Part shown: positions 17,754 to 26,505 of the stretch, in pieces
Numbering within the stretch: the first letter of the stretch is position 1
Layout of the letters: every line of letters starts with the position of its first letter
NCBI RefSeq assembly: GCF_000238075.1
Contig: NZ_JH414504.1
Coordinates: forward strand, 478,886 to 542,885
DNA: 64,000 bases
DNA from: Oribacterium asaccharolyticum ACB7
GTDB taxonomy: Bacteria; Bacillota; Clostridia; Lachnospirales; Lachnospiraceae
Reading direction: 5' to 3'
Program-made: the position numbers and the translations under genes
Notes under the pieces: model-generated
What the model saw: only the letters and a program-made list of their open reading frames with translations
What the model was told of the DNA's origin: nothing
Databases searched by the model: none

Positions 17754-19119
17754 CTTCTTCCTCCGACTCCATTTCCTGTTCTTCTGCGCTTTCTGCGTCT
17801 TCCTCCATTTCTACCTCATCTTCCTGTCCCTGGATGATAAAGAGGGACTGAAAAAGGGCGAATACGATAAAACTGGAAATCAAACTGGATCCGCCGTAGC
17901 TCATAAAGGGTAGGGTTACGCCGGTGGAAGGTACAAACTTAATTGCGCCTCCAATGGTGAGAATCACTTGAATAACATAAATTACGCTTAAGCCCAGAGC
18001 CACAAGTTTATAGAAAGAGCTTTCCATATCTCTTCCCATCATCATCATTTGCATAAAGCAGGAAAGGCAGATAAGGATTAGGCAAATGGCCACTACCCCT
18101 CCCATTTCTTCGGAAAGAGCGGAAAAAATAAAGTCATTTTCCACAATAGGAATCTTATTGGGAAGTCCCTGAAAAAGGCCGAGCCCCAAAAATCCGCCGG
18201 TACCGATTGCAAAGAGAGATTGAGTAATCTGATAGCCCTTCCCCGCCATATCTCTCCAGGGATCGATAAAGGCATAAACACGGGTTCGCACATGCGAAAA
18301 TAAGCCGTACGACACAATCCCCGCCAAGGCGGAAACAAGCCCTCCCGCTAAGAGATAGAGAAGCTGGTTCCTTGCGACATAGAGCATAAAAACATAGGAA
18401 ATAAAAAGGAGGAGGGCTGAACCCAGGTCTTTACAAAGCACCAAAATGATGCCATGCAATGCCGCGACACACGCAGAATGGATGACGCCTTCTTTCCCAT
18501 GCTCTTCCGAGAGGATTCCCGCTATGGAAAAAACAAAGGAAAGCTTCACAAACTCCGATGCCTGAAAACGAAAACCGAAAAGGCTCACACTCATCTTGGC
18601 ACCAAAGTTCACCGTTCCCAGTACAAGCACAAGAAGTAAAGATACAATCCCGATACCTGCGAAAATATAGCGAAACTTCTGAAAATCCCAAATTTTATCC
18701 ACAATATAGGGAATCACTAAAACAAGGAGACTTGCCGCCATGGCAACCGCAAACTGCTTGATTGCCTTAGCCTCCTGCAGTCTAGCAAGTAGAATCCACC
18801 CTAAAGCGAGAAAAAGACACTGATTATTCAGTAATACCTCGTTATAGAAGGGATAGAGCTTTTTCCAAATAAGAGGATAAAGCAAAAAATAAAGAAGCTG
18901 CGGAAGGTAAAAATAAATATAAAACAGATTTCCCGTCTGAAAATACAATACCGCATAGGAAATAAAGTGAAGAAGAAGCAATATCTTATACAAAAGACCG
19001 GAGAGCTTCTTCTTTCCTTCTCTATAATCTATCGATAAATTTCGAAACAGCCCGTAGCTGTATAAAAGCATTAAAAGAATGCTGATAATCTTGGCAAAAC
19101 TGCTGAAGAGATTTCCCAT
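17746..19119 (-). CDS. FtsW/RodA/SpoVE family SEDS glycosyltransferase
   Basis: Polytopic membrane protein that polymerises lipid II into glycan strands. About ten membrane helices are visible, with family segments SLFGFRFQASEFVKL, LCKDLGSALLLF, GYQITQSLFAIGTGGFLG and FVPSTGVTLPFMSYGGSS. 457 residues, ending in an unusual acidic tail (last ~25 residues mostly Glu/Asp). Its gene overlaps the cognate PBP by 8 bases. Which SEDS role applies (division, elongation or sporulation) cannot be settled here; the neighbouring zapA hints at division. Confidence 0.92.
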   Translation of the reverse strand: MGNLFSSFAKIISILLMLLYSYGLFRNLSIDYREGKKKLSGLLYKILLLLHFISYAVLYFQTGNLFYIYFYLPQLLYFLLYPLIWKKLYPFYNEVLLNNQCLFLALGWILLARLQEAKAIKQFAVAMAASLLVLVIPYIVDKIWDFQKFRYIFAGIGIVSLLLVLVLGTVNFGAKMSVSLFGFRFQASEFVKLSFVFSIAGILSEEHGKEGVIHSACVAALHGIILVLCKDLGSALLLFISYVFMLYVARNQLLYLLAGGLVSALAGIVSYGLFSHVRTRVYAFIDPWRDMAGKGYQITQSLFAIGTGGFLGLGLFQGLPNKIPIVENDFIFSALSEEMGGVVAICLILICLSCFMQMMMMGRDMESSFYKLVALGLSVIYVIQVILTIGGAIKFVPSTGVTLPFMSYGGSSLISSFIVFALFQSLFIIQGQEDEVEMEEDAESAEEQEMESEEEDA

Positions 19120-19210
19120 ACCGATCCCCCCTTACTAAAACGCATACCCACGAAAGCTGCAATTCAGAAGCTTTACTTCCAAACTGTTTCTTTCCTGAAT
19201 TTCTCTACCT

Positions 19211-20041
19211 CTACTCAATTCCTTTATGAAAATGCCCTCTGGTAAAACTCTTATTCATCTTTCCCTGAAGAATCTCTTCCACTTCATTTTTACTCTCCAC
19301 CGTAAACTCCAGACGAAGACTCTTCGGTTTAAGAGCCGCTACTTCCTTTTCCAAGCCGAATAGAGAAAAAACATCGGCATTGAAGATTTGATTATAGCAG
19401 AATTTACAATACAAACGTACAAATAATTCTTTATTTTGTCTGTCTTTTAATCCTAAAATATGGTTCTTTTTCGTGCATCCGTTTCTTGTTTTTTCCACAC
19501 AGTTGGCACTCACCATCATAGGAAGATGGCCGTAAAAGAGAAGCTCGGTCGAAAGCCCCGCTTTGTTTGCCCAAGAGGAAAACTCCTTATCTTCCCGGAA
19601 ATTCAGCTCTATCGGGAAAGTGATGGTCTCTGCACCAAAGTCCTTCCATACCTCTAAAGCAGAGGCATTGTAGCTGTAAAGCGTATAATCAAAAACAGAG
19701 TGAAAGTTTCTTCTTTCCACCCTCTGTAAGACAGAAACCTGATCTAAGCTTCGGAACAAAAAGGCGGAAAAAAGAGAAGTTTCTTCATTTTCCGTAAGCC
19801 AGGAAAGACAGGTCTTTCCCCGGTCTTCACGCCTTTCAATTCTTCGAAAGCGAAGCGCGGCTTCCAATCCTCTTTCTTTTATTTTCTTGGCAAAGCGCCG
19901 GATTTCCTCCTCTGAAAAAGAAGCTTCATCCAAATAAATGCGCTGAATATTCTCTGCCTTAAGACATGCATCCAGCTGCTCTTCTCTTTCAACGGATACC
20001 GTTACACTTCCGATTTCTCGGATTTCGTCTAAATTTGGCAA
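19211..20041 (-). CDS. C-terminal part of U32 family peptidase (separate frame)
   Basis: 276-residue reading frame whose sequence continues the U32 protein encoded upstream: it contains DYTLYSYNASALEVW, FPIELNFRED, FYGHLPMMVSANC and CKFCYNQIFN, segments that in Lachnospiraceae relatives form the C-terminal third of one U32/DUF3656 protein (from memory of the family). The frame is +1 relative to the upstream gene and overlaps it by 53 bases. It could start at TTG 20041, which has GGGAGG six bases upstream, so a split, translationally coupled pair is possible; otherwise there is a frameshift near 20000-20040. Confidence 0.7.
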   Translation of the reverse strand: MPNLDEIREIGSVTVSVEREEQLDACLKAENIQRIYLDEASFSEEEIRRFAKKIKERGLEAALRFRRIERREDRGKTCLSWLTENEETSLFSAFLFRSLDQVSVLQRVERRNFHSVFDYTLYSYNASALEVWKDFGAETITFPIELNFREDKEFSSWANKAGLSTELLFYGHLPMMVSANCVEKTRNGCTKKNHILGLKDRQNKELFVRLYCKFCYNQIFNADVFSLFGLEKEVAALKPKSLRLEFTVESKNEVEEILQGKMNKSFTRGHFHKGIE

Positions 20042-21311
20042 GAATGGCCTCCCTTACTCTTTCACATCCCTCTCTCCTTAAAGCATTTAAGGCGGAAAGT
20101 GGAATAAATACCTCTTCTTCTCCTCTAATACACAAAGCTTTCGCATAAAAGCAGCTGTTTCCAAGCTTTAAAAGCTGTTTTTCCATTTCTTCCTTCGATG
20201 TGGCTCTCTGCTTCGCTTTCTCCACAGGCTGCTCTCCAAAAACACTAATCCGAATATCTTCCTGTTCCAAGGACAGCTCTAAAACTGCACCGCTCTCCAC
20301 CTTAAGCTCCATAGATAGGGGAAGCTTTCTTTCCCGCTCTTCCATGGATTTTCGAAGAAAAGCGGTAAGTTCTTCCTCTTCCTTTCGAAAAGGACGGTCT
20401 ACGAGAGCAATCATGTCCTTTGCATTGTGCTGATGTAAATAGGAAGTCTCTCCCCCTCGGTCATACACCGCCTTTAAAAGTTTTCTGTCCTGATCGGAAA
20501 CCGTATAGCTTTCCCCCTTTAAGGCTAAATCAAGGTATTTCCGGTAAACGGAAACTACGGTTGCCGTATACAGTTCCGACTTCATTCTTCCCTCAATTTT
20601 CAAAGAATAGGCACCGGCTTTTAAAATCTCCTCTAAAGAATCCAATGTATTCATATCCTTCATACTCAGGAAATTTCCCTTTTTCCCGGCTGTAGTATAT
20701 GGCAGGCGGCAGGTTCCCGCACATCTTCCTCTGTTTCCGGATCTCCCTCCGAGAAGAGAGGACATAAAGCAGGCACCGGAATAGCTGTAGCACATCGCGC
20801 CATGCACAAAAACTTCCAGCTCCGCTCCGGTAGACTCATAAATATCGGAAATATCCTTAAGAGATAGTTCTCTCGACAGTACAATTCTCTCCATACCAAA
20901 AGAAGAGAGGAGCGAAACCGCCTCTCTCGTGTTGGCTGTCATCTGGGTACTGGCATGCAGGGGTAAATCCGGATAAGCTTCCTTCAGAACTTTAGCTACC
21001 CCTAGATCCTGCACGATTATGGCATCCACTCCCGCTTCCACATAGGGATCCATGTATTCCAAAAGACCTTCAATTTCCTTCTCCTTAAACAGTGTATTCA
21101 CCGTCATAAAGAGCTTGACCCCGTAGAGATGACAAAACTCGATTGCCAAGAGGAGTTCATCCTCCTCCGATAAAGAGGACTTTGCAAAGGCTCTGGCCGA
21201 ATATTTCTGTCCTCCCATATAAACAGCATCGGCTCCGGCAAAAACCGCAGCCTTACACACCGAAAGGGAACCGGCAGGCGCCAAAAGCTCCGCCCTGTAT
21301 TTTTCCCCCAT
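19989..21311 (-). CDS. U32 family peptidase (collagenase-like), N-terminal and central part
   Basis: Peptidase U32/COG0826 protein: LLAPAGSLSVCKAAVFAGAD at the N-terminus, HASTQMTANT, the signature EVFVHGAMCYSYSGACFMSS near residue 165, and the cysteine cluster GRCAGTCRLPY. A DUF3656-like region follows (about 300-430). Some U32 relatives (E. coli RlhA, TrhP/YrrN-YrrO) take part in RNA hydroxylation, so proteolysis should not be assumed. The frame ends at 440 residues with an atypical Arg/Asn-rich tail just where relatives continue. The ATG overlaps the zapA stop (TAATG). Confidence 0.85.
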   Translation of the reverse strand: MGEKYRAELLAPAGSLSVCKAAVFAGADAVYMGGQKYSARAFAKSSLSEEDELLLAIEFCHLYGVKLFMTVNTLFKEKEIEGLLEYMDPYVEAGVDAIIVQDLGVAKVLKEAYPDLPLHASTQMTANTREAVSLLSSFGMERIVLSRELSLKDISDIYESTGAELEVFVHGAMCYSYSGACFMSSLLGGRSGNRGRCAGTCRLPYTTAGKKGNFLSMKDMNTLDSLEEILKAGAYSLKIEGRMKSELYTATVVSVYRKYLDLALKGESYTVSDQDRKLLKAVYDRGGETSYLHQHNAKDMIALVDRPFRKEEEELTAFLRKSMEERERKLPLSMELKVESGAVLELSLEQEDIRISVFGEQPVEKAKQRATSKEEMEKQLLKLGNSCFYAKALCIRGEEEVFIPLSALNALRREGCERVREAILAKFRRNPRNRKCNGIR

Positions 21312-21694
21312 TATTTTTCTCCTTTATTTCCCTCTGTCTCAAAAAGCCTCTTCTGTGCCTTTTCGAGCTCCTGTAAGGCTCCATCCAGCTTCATCTGCGA
21401 TTTAACCAGATCATGCTTTAAGGAATAAATCTCCTTTTCCAGCTCTTCCTTTTCCTGTTCCGCCTTCTCCGTTTTGGCCTGTTCCTGAAAAAGATCATCA
21501 CAGATATTGATCTGCAAAAGAATGGAGCGAAGCTCTTCGTCCAATAATCTGTAGTTCTTAAATTCCTTTTTAAAGGAGGTAATCTTTGCGTTTAAATAAT
21601 TGGAAACACTGACAAGATAGGCCTCCGACTCTGTCCCGCTTACCCTGACTATTTTTCCGTCAATGATTACATCTACTGTATTTTTATCTCCCAT
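21311..21694 (-). CDS. zapA: Cell division protein ZapA
   Basis: 127-residue ZapA: N-terminal globular head (about 5-45, VDVIIDGKIVRVSGTESEAY) followed by a long coiled coil rich in Glu, Lys and Leu (about 65-120). It binds and bundles FtsZ filaments at the division site. It lies 20 bases after ruvB and overlaps the U32 gene by one base, so the whole ruvA-ruvB-zapA-U32 block is one transcript. Confidence 0.9.
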   Translation of the reverse strand: MGDKNTVDVIIDGKIVRVSGTESEAYLVSVSNYLNAKITSFKKEFKNYRLLDEELRSILLQINICDDLFQEQAKTEKAEQEKEELEKEIYSLKHDLVKSQMKLDGALQELEKAQKRLFETEGNKGEK

Positions 21695-21714
21695 TGCTTC
21701 TCACCTTTTCCCGA

Positions 21715-22707
21715 TTATTGGACCAGACCTAAATGTCTGTATGCACTTTCTGTTGCGACTCTGCCTCTTTTCGTGCGATCAATGAGGCCTTGCAGTAAAA
21801 GATACGGCTCAATCATATCCTCTACCGTTCCGCTGTCTTCTCCGAGACTGACTGCCAAAGTTTCGAGGCCTACCGGACCTCCGGAATATTTATCCACAAT
21901 TGCCGTAAGATAGGCTCTGTCATTTTGATCGAGGCCCAACTTATCGACATTCAGTAAATCCAGACTTTCCTCTGCCACTTCTTTGGTAATCACGCCGTCG
22001 TACTTTACATCCGCAAAATCCCGGATTCTGCGAAGCAGACGATTGGCAAGTCTCGGTGTTCCTCTGGAGCGCATCGCAATACTCTTTGCCCCGTCCTCTT
22101 CAATCGGAACGGAAAGTACCTTGGCACTGCGAAGCACAATTTTCGTAAGCTCTTCCTTCTTGTAAAATTCCAGCTTACTGATGATTCCGAAACGATCTCT
22201 TAAGGGGGCAGATAAAAGGCCGGCTCTTGTTGTTGCACCGATTAAAGTAAAATGAGGAAGCTCTAAGCGAAGGGAACGGGTACTGCTTTCCTTTCCAAGA
22301 AGGACATCGATTGCAAAATCCTCCATGGCAGGATAGAGCACTTCCTCTACCTGGCGATTCAATCTGTGAATCTCATCGACAAAGAGCACATCTCCTTCGG
22401 AAAGACTGTTTAAAATGGCAGCCATTTCTCCCGGCTTTTCAATCGCCGGTCCTGAGGTAATCTTACAATTTACGCCTAGCTCATTCGCAATGATATTGGA
22501 AATCGTCGTCTTTCCAAGTCCGGGAGGACCATAAAAGAGGCAATGATCCAAGCTTTGTTTTCTTTTTTTTGCCGCTTCGATATAAATCGAGAGCATTTCC
22601 TTCAGCTTTTCCTGCCCTATATAGTCGGAAAGCATTTTGGGACGAATCTTCGGTTCATAAACCAAATCTTCCCGGCTTTCTTCTGTCTGAATTAGTCTTC
22701 TTTCCAT
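21715..22707 (-). CDS. ruvB: Holliday junction branch migration ATPase RuvB
   Basis: Hexameric AAA+ motor that drives branch migration with RuvA. Walker [10 protein letters not shown] (about 56), Walker [11 protein letters not shown], sensor GATTRAG and the C-terminal winged helix ([17 protein letters not shown]) are all present. Start chosen at ATG 22707: the AAGGA that follows the ruvA stop is six bases from it, whereas the ATG at 22713 sits almost on top of that ribosome site (it would add two residues). About 330 residues, standard. Confidence 0.95.
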   Translation of the reverse strand: MERRLIQTEESREDLVYEPKIRPKMLSDYIGQEKLKEMLSIYIEAAKKRKQSLDHCLFYGPPGLGKTTISNIIANELGVNCKITSGPAIEKPGEMAAILNSLSEGDVLFVDEIHRLNRQVEEVLYPAMEDFAIDVLLGKESSTRSLRLELPHFTLIGATTRAGLLSAPLRDRFGIISKLEFYKKEELTKIVLRSAKVLSVPIEEDGAKSIAMRSRGTPRLANRLLRRIRDFADVKYDGVITKEVAEESLDLLNVDKLGLDQNDRAYLTAIVDKYSGGPVGLETLAVSLGEDSGTVEDMIEPYLLLQGLIDRTKRGRVATESAYRHLGLVQ

Positions 22708-22716
22708 GCCCATTCC

Positions 22717-23322
22717 TTAAAAAGCGAGTTTCCGTAAGGCGGAGCGTAGTATTTCTTCCGCATTCATCTCCTCTACATTCGGCGTCTTAACGATGGCTGT
22801 CCTTGCCTCCCCCTGCTTATAGCCAAGAGAAAGCAAGGCTTCCATTGCTTCCTGCATGGCTTCACTAAAGCCTCCTGAAAGCGGCTCTTCAGGCTCCACA
22901 GCCCCGGGTAGCGCATCTTCTACCTGTAATTTATCCTTTAATTCGAGTATCAAACGTTCTGCAGACTTCTTTCCGAGACCCGGTGCCTTTTGAATACGCT
23001 TACTGTCCGCTGAAAGAATCAGCGCAATCAGCTCTTCTCTTCTAAAACAGGAGAGAATCCCGAGAGCGGTCTTCGCTCCGATTCCCGAAACCGAAATCAG
23101 TTGCATGAAAAAGTCTCTATCCTTCTCCGTAAAAAAACCGAACAAGTCCTGTCCGTCTTCCCGTACAGAAAAATAGGTATGTAAGAGAAGCTCTTCTCCA
23201 ATAGGAGGGGCTTCCGAAAGCACGGAAATCGGCACTCTTACGCCATACCCCAAGCCCCCGGCCTCTATAATCAGACTATCCTCTTTTTTCTCTCTCAAAA
23301 TCCCATGTACAAAACGAATCAT
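22717..23322 (-). CDS. ruvA: Holliday junction branch migration protein RuvA
   Basis: 201-residue RuvA beginning MIRFVHGILREKKED, with OB-fold N-terminal domain, helix-hairpin-helix segments (LISVSGIGAKTALGIL and APGLGKKSAERLI) and C-terminal RuvB-binding domain (ALLSLGYKQGEAR). The start at 23322 has TTGGAG five to six bases upstream; an upstream in-frame ATG at 23370 would add a 16-residue Arg-rich extension without a ribosome site and falls in the promoter. First gene of the ruvAB-zapA operon. Confidence 0.94.
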   Translation of the reverse strand: MIRFVHGILREKKEDSLIIEAGGLGYGVRVPISVLSEAPPIGEELLLHTYFSVREDGQDLFGFFTEKDRDFFMQLISVSGIGAKTALGILSCFRREELIALILSADSKRIQKAPGLGKKSAERLILELKDKLQVEDALPGAVEPEEPLSGGFSEAMQEAMEALLSLGYKQGEARTAIVKTPNVEEMNAEEILRSALRKLAF

Positions 23323-23341
23323 ATTTTCTCCAATCCGAAAT

Positions 23342-23370
23342 AGTCTAGCATAAAAGCGGGGTTTTCTCAA
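23342..23370 (-). promoter_or_regulatory. Promoter of ruvA
   Basis: Minus strand TTGAGA, 17-base spacer, TAGACT preceded by TGC (extended -10), about 20 bases before the ruvA ATG. Confidence 0.6.
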
Positions 23371-23485
23371 CGGAAAGAAAAGCCATTGAGTACTCCTTTT
23401 ACTTATGTCTTGCTTAGGTATACTCCAGCCTTTCTACGCAGAAATCACTAAAACATAGAATGTAAATATAAAATACATCTTCTAA

Positions 23486-23612
23486 GCAGTATAGGTCTGA
23501 AAGTGGGGCACGCTCCCGCTAACCTCGCCTCTACTAAGCAAAAAACGGCAGTTCCTCTGTTTTTCGCAAGTACCGGCGGGTTCAGATTACCCTCTTTTCA
23601 GACCTATACTGC
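23486..23612. other. 127-nt rod-like inverted-repeat element, candidate structured RNA or MITE
   Basis: Outer perfect 17-bp stem GCAGTATAGGTCTGAAA / TTTCAGACCTATACTGC. Inside, further pairings are possible: CCCGC with GCGGG, and GCAAAAAAC with GTTTTTCGC around a 12-base loop. On the minus strand a weak promoter (TTGAAA, 15-base spacer, TATATT) ends four bases before the element. No coding frame is convincing. It lies in the 426-base gap between ruvA and the nitroreductase gene. It matches no RNA family I can recognise (not SRP RNA, tRNA or tmRNA). Confidence 0.6.
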
Positions 23613-23692
23613 ATCAAATATATTTATAATTTTAATTTTTCAATCCGTGTTAAATACTATCGTTGTGAATCCCTCATTAGGGACTTTTCTTT

Positions 23693-23734
23693 AATAAGAT
23701 ATCGCACGCTTTCCGCACGATACTCGGTATGCAT
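23693..23734. repeat. Dispersed intergenic palindromic repeat, AACGAG type (diverged)
   Basis: AATAAGATATCGCACGC then TTTCC then GCACGATACTCGGTATGCAT; outer arms have decayed but the internal ATATCGCACGC / GCACGATACTC core is intact. Lies 15 bases past the nitroreductase stop. Confidence 0.65.
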
Positions 23735-23748
23735 AAAAATTCTAATCC

Positions 23749-24408
23749 TTATGCCCACTCGAAGTTTTCTTTTCCGGCAGCCGCTTCAAAGTGATACTTT
23801 ACAAGTCCGGTATCAATGCCCTGGAACTCTCCCGCCTTGTACTCAAAGTGCACGGTGTTGCCCTTTCCTTTGATGTAGAAGGACTGACGATTGAAGGCGG
23901 TCGGCGCCATAAGAGCGTACTCTACGCCGTCTTTAAACCACTGCGGTGCCTCTCCTTCGTAGGAGCAAACCTCGAAGTCATCCTTACTGTGGTGCACACT
24001 TCCCTGCTCTTCGCCATAGCCGATAGAAATCACACCGTATACCGTATGATTCGGGCACTCTTTCTTTACGGCATCCTTATTAAAGCTTGCGCCGACCCAC
24101 CAGGTATTTAAACCGAGTTCCTGCGCATAAAGCATGATGTCTGCACTGCAATAACCGATTTTCTCTTCTACGCCTTCAGCGGGATCCGCAGCAAGGATGA
24201 TGAAGTTCTTGGCATTCTTGGTAATCAATTTATCGATTAACTCTGCAAAGGCGGTACCATCTTCCGTATGCAGTACCAGATTTAAATGATGCTCTTTATT
24301 TAAAGCTTCGATTCTTTCATTCAACTTCTTTACAATTTCCTCCGGTAAAACAGTATCCTTATACTTTCTTACCATGTGTCTTTTCTCCATAGCCTCTCTA
24401 ATTGTCAT
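23749..24408 (-). CDS. Nitroreductase family protein (TM1586-like)
   Basis: FMN-dependent nitroreductase-fold protein. Start MTIREAMEKRHMVRKYKD with the family Arg-rich FMN-binding opening; later GYCSADIMLYAQELGLNTWWVG and ALMAPTAFNRQSFYI match the putative TM-nitroreductase branch (PF14512). About 219 residues from ATG 24408, which has AAGGAGGAG upstream; an in-frame ATG 54 bases earlier is unsupported. The physiological substrate is unknown. Appears monocistronic; it follows the MacB-like permease gene by about 110 bases. Confidence 0.82.
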   Translation of the reverse strand: MTIREAMEKRHMVRKYKDTVLPEEIVKKLNERIEALNKEHHLNLVLHTEDGTAFAELIDKLITKNAKNFIILAADPAEGVEEKIGYCSADIMLYAQELGLNTWWVGASFNKDAVKKECPNHTVYGVISIGYGEEQGSVHHSKDDFEVCSYEGEAPQWFKDGVEYALMAPTAFNRQSFYIKGKGNTVHFEYKAGEFQGIDTGLVKYHFEAAAGKENFEWA

Positions 24409-24521
24409 TGCTCTCCTCCTTAAAATGTATAAGTATTTATATTTTTTGAAAATAGACATCAACTTTATCAGTATAGCTTCTTTTTGTCTTGTTTGCTACT
24501 TCTTATTCAAAGCATAATGCA

Positions 24522-25748
24522 TTATTCGTATCGAAGTGCCACAATCGGATCTTCCTTCGCCGCCTTATTGGCAGGATAAATCCCGAAGAAAACACCGACA
24601 ATAGCAGAAAAGACAACGGCAATGATTACAATAGCCGGTTTTACCACCACAGTCATGTTAAATGCCATAGCCCCAAGATGAACAAGCGTACTGGCAAGAA
24701 TCACGCCGATAAGCCCTCCCAGTGCGGAAAGCAGTGCCGACTCCGTAAGAAATTGCACAAGGATATCCTCCCTACTCGCACCAAGTGCCTTTCGAATACC
24801 GATTTCTCTTGTCCTTTCCGTAACCGTAACCAGCATAATATTCATAATGCCGATACCGCCTACCAAAAGAGAAATCGCAGCAATACCTCCGATTGCCGCG
24901 GAGAGACCGCCCATAAAACCGTCCACCTGCTTCATTTCATCCTGAACGGAAGAAATATACCAGTCCTCAGGTTTACGATTTTTCACACGGGAAAAATAAT
25001 TCTTGATATCTGTATTCAAGCTATTCATTTCCTCTACTGTAAAATTCTTTTTCCCATAATAGCGAATCGTAGAGAAAGTATCTGCGGGTCCCGTAAGAAT
25101 CGTCCATGGCACAAAGGCCTCTCCATTTTTGTCCTGCGAGCCCATAAGCAGTTTTTCGATAGGGCTCAAATCCTTTCGATAAACCGCGATAACGGAAAAA
25201 TCCTGTACCTCTCCACGAAAGTCCGCTCGAAAATGTTTTCCTGTAGCATTTTCGGTACCGAAAAGCTTTAGTGCCGTGTTCTCGGAAATCATGGCGACAG
25301 GCTTCCTCTCACCCACATCCTTCTCAGAAAATGTCCTTCCATTTAATATTTTCAAAGGCTGAAAATCGGTAAAATTGTACTCCACACCGGAAAGTCCCAC
25401 CTTCAATCGATTTCTTCCCACCTTGACATCAATGCTTTCATAGGGGGTGTTGTCCGCATAGTCAAGGCGGCTGCCGAAAATCCTTTTAAAATTATTAAAA
25501 TCATCCAAAGTGAAATCATCACTATCTCGCAGATCATTCCAATCCATATAAGGACTTATCATGATAGAAGCCTGTGTCACACCATAATTTTTATACAGGT
25601 CGGAGAACATCTTTCGAATACTATCCCCGATAGACACAATGGATATCACGGATCCGATACCGATGATGATTCCGAGCATGGTAAGCAGGGATCGCAGTTT
25701 ATTGGCACGAAGAGAGCCCAGTGCCATTTTAACATTCTCAAGAAACAT
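24522..25748 (-). CDS. MacB/YknZ-like ABC transporter permease
   Basis: 408-residue permease with one N-terminal helix (RSLLTMLGIIIGIGSVISIV), a large extracytoplasmic MacB_PCD-type domain (about 45-275) and three C-terminal helices, the FtsX/MacB arrangement. The cytoplasmic loop carries TERTREIGIRKALGASREDI, the coupling-helix signature of this family. Its start overlaps the ATPase gene by 11 bases. It works with the ATPase and adaptor upstream as a three-part efflux system (MacAB/YknXYZ type), probably for peptides or other envelope-active compounds. Confidence 0.9.
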   Translation of the reverse strand: MFLENVKMALGSLRANKLRSLLTMLGIIIGIGSVISIVSIGDSIRKMFSDLYKNYGVTQASIMISPYMDWNDLRDSDDFTLDDFNNFKRIFGSRLDYADNTPYESIDVKVGRNRLKVGLSGVEYNFTDFQPLKILNGRTFSEKDVGERKPVAMISENTALKLFGTENATGKHFRADFRGEVQDFSVIAVYRKDLSPIEKLLMGSQDKNGEAFVPWTILTGPADTFSTIRYYGKKNFTVEEMNSLNTDIKNYFSRVKNRKPEDWYISSVQDEMKQVDGFMGGLSAAIGGIAAISLLVGGIGIMNIMLVTVTERTREIGIRKALGASREDILVQFLTESALLSALGGLIGVILASTLVHLGAMAFNMTVVVKPAIVIIAVVFSAIVGVFFGIYPANKAAKEDPIVALRYE

Positions 25749-26496
25749 GACTTTCTCCTTTATACATACCCTCGAAAATACTCAAGTCTCGAACCGCTGT
25801 AGGATTCTCATTTTTCTTATCGGAAATGAGCTTTCCGTCCGAAAAGCGCAGCATTCTGTCCGTATAGGCCGCAATATTTTCCTCATGCGTAACGACCACC
25901 ACAGTTGCTCCAGCCTTATGGAGTGCGGAGAACATTTCCATGATTTCCACGGAACTTGCCGTATCCAGGTTTCCTGTCGGCTCGTCGGCAAGAATCAGGG
26001 GCGGCTCATTCGTAAGAGCCCTCGCAATGGCTACACGCTGTCTCTGCCCCCCAGACATTTCATTCGGCTGATGATGGATTCTTCCCCCCAGTCCTACCTT
26101 CTCAAGAAGCATTGCCGCTCTCTCACGCCTCGCCGCCGGAGACTTCTTATGGGCATAAATCATGGGGATTTCCACATTTCGAAGGGCACTCATACGACTG
26201 ATCAGGTTAAAGCTTTGAAAGACAAAGCCGATTTTCTCATTTCTAACCTTGTTTAAAGTGTTCGGATCCATCGCGGCAACATCTTCTCCGTCCAGAAAAT
26301 AGTTTCCCAGAGTCGGCTTATCGAGACAGCCCAGTATATTCATAAGCGTCGATTTTCCGGAGCCGGACTGTCCCATAATCGCTACGAACTCCCCTCTTTT
26401 TATCTTAAGGTTTATTCGATCCAGTCCCAAGACCTTTACTGCTCCGGTATCATATATTTTCACTAAATCTTTTAGTTCAATGAGTACATCATTCAT
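25738..26496 (-). CDS. MacB/LolD/YknY-like ABC transporter ATP-binding protein
   Basis: 252-residue ATPase: Walker [21 protein letters not shown] (LolD-family-type context), Q-loop FVFQSFNLI, signature [15 protein letters not shown], Walker [14 protein letters not shown] and switch His in [11 protein letters not shown]. These sequences are typical of ATPases pairing with MacB/FtsX-type permeases. It lies between the adaptor gene (10-base gap) and the permease gene (overlap). Confidence 0.93.
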   Translation of the reverse strand: MNDVLIELKDLVKIYDTGAVKVLGLDRINLKIKRGEFVAIMGQSGSGKSTLMNILGCLDKPTLGNYFLDGEDVAAMDPNTLNKVRNEKIGFVFQSFNLISRMSALRNVEIPMIYAHKKSPAARRERAAMLLEKVGLGGRIHHQPNEMSGGQRQRVAIARALTNEPPLILADEPTGNLDTASSVEIMEMFSALHKAGATVVVVTHEENIAAYTDRMLRFSDGKLISDKKNENPTAVRDLSIFEGMYKGESHVS

Positions 26497-26505
26497 TTTT
26501 TTATC

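Noticed and set aside
23486-23612. tRNA, SRP RNA or tmRNA
   Set aside because: A GGGTTCAGATTACCC stretch looks T-arm-like, but there is no cloverleaf; the GGAAGG-type SRP loop and tmRNA ends are absent.
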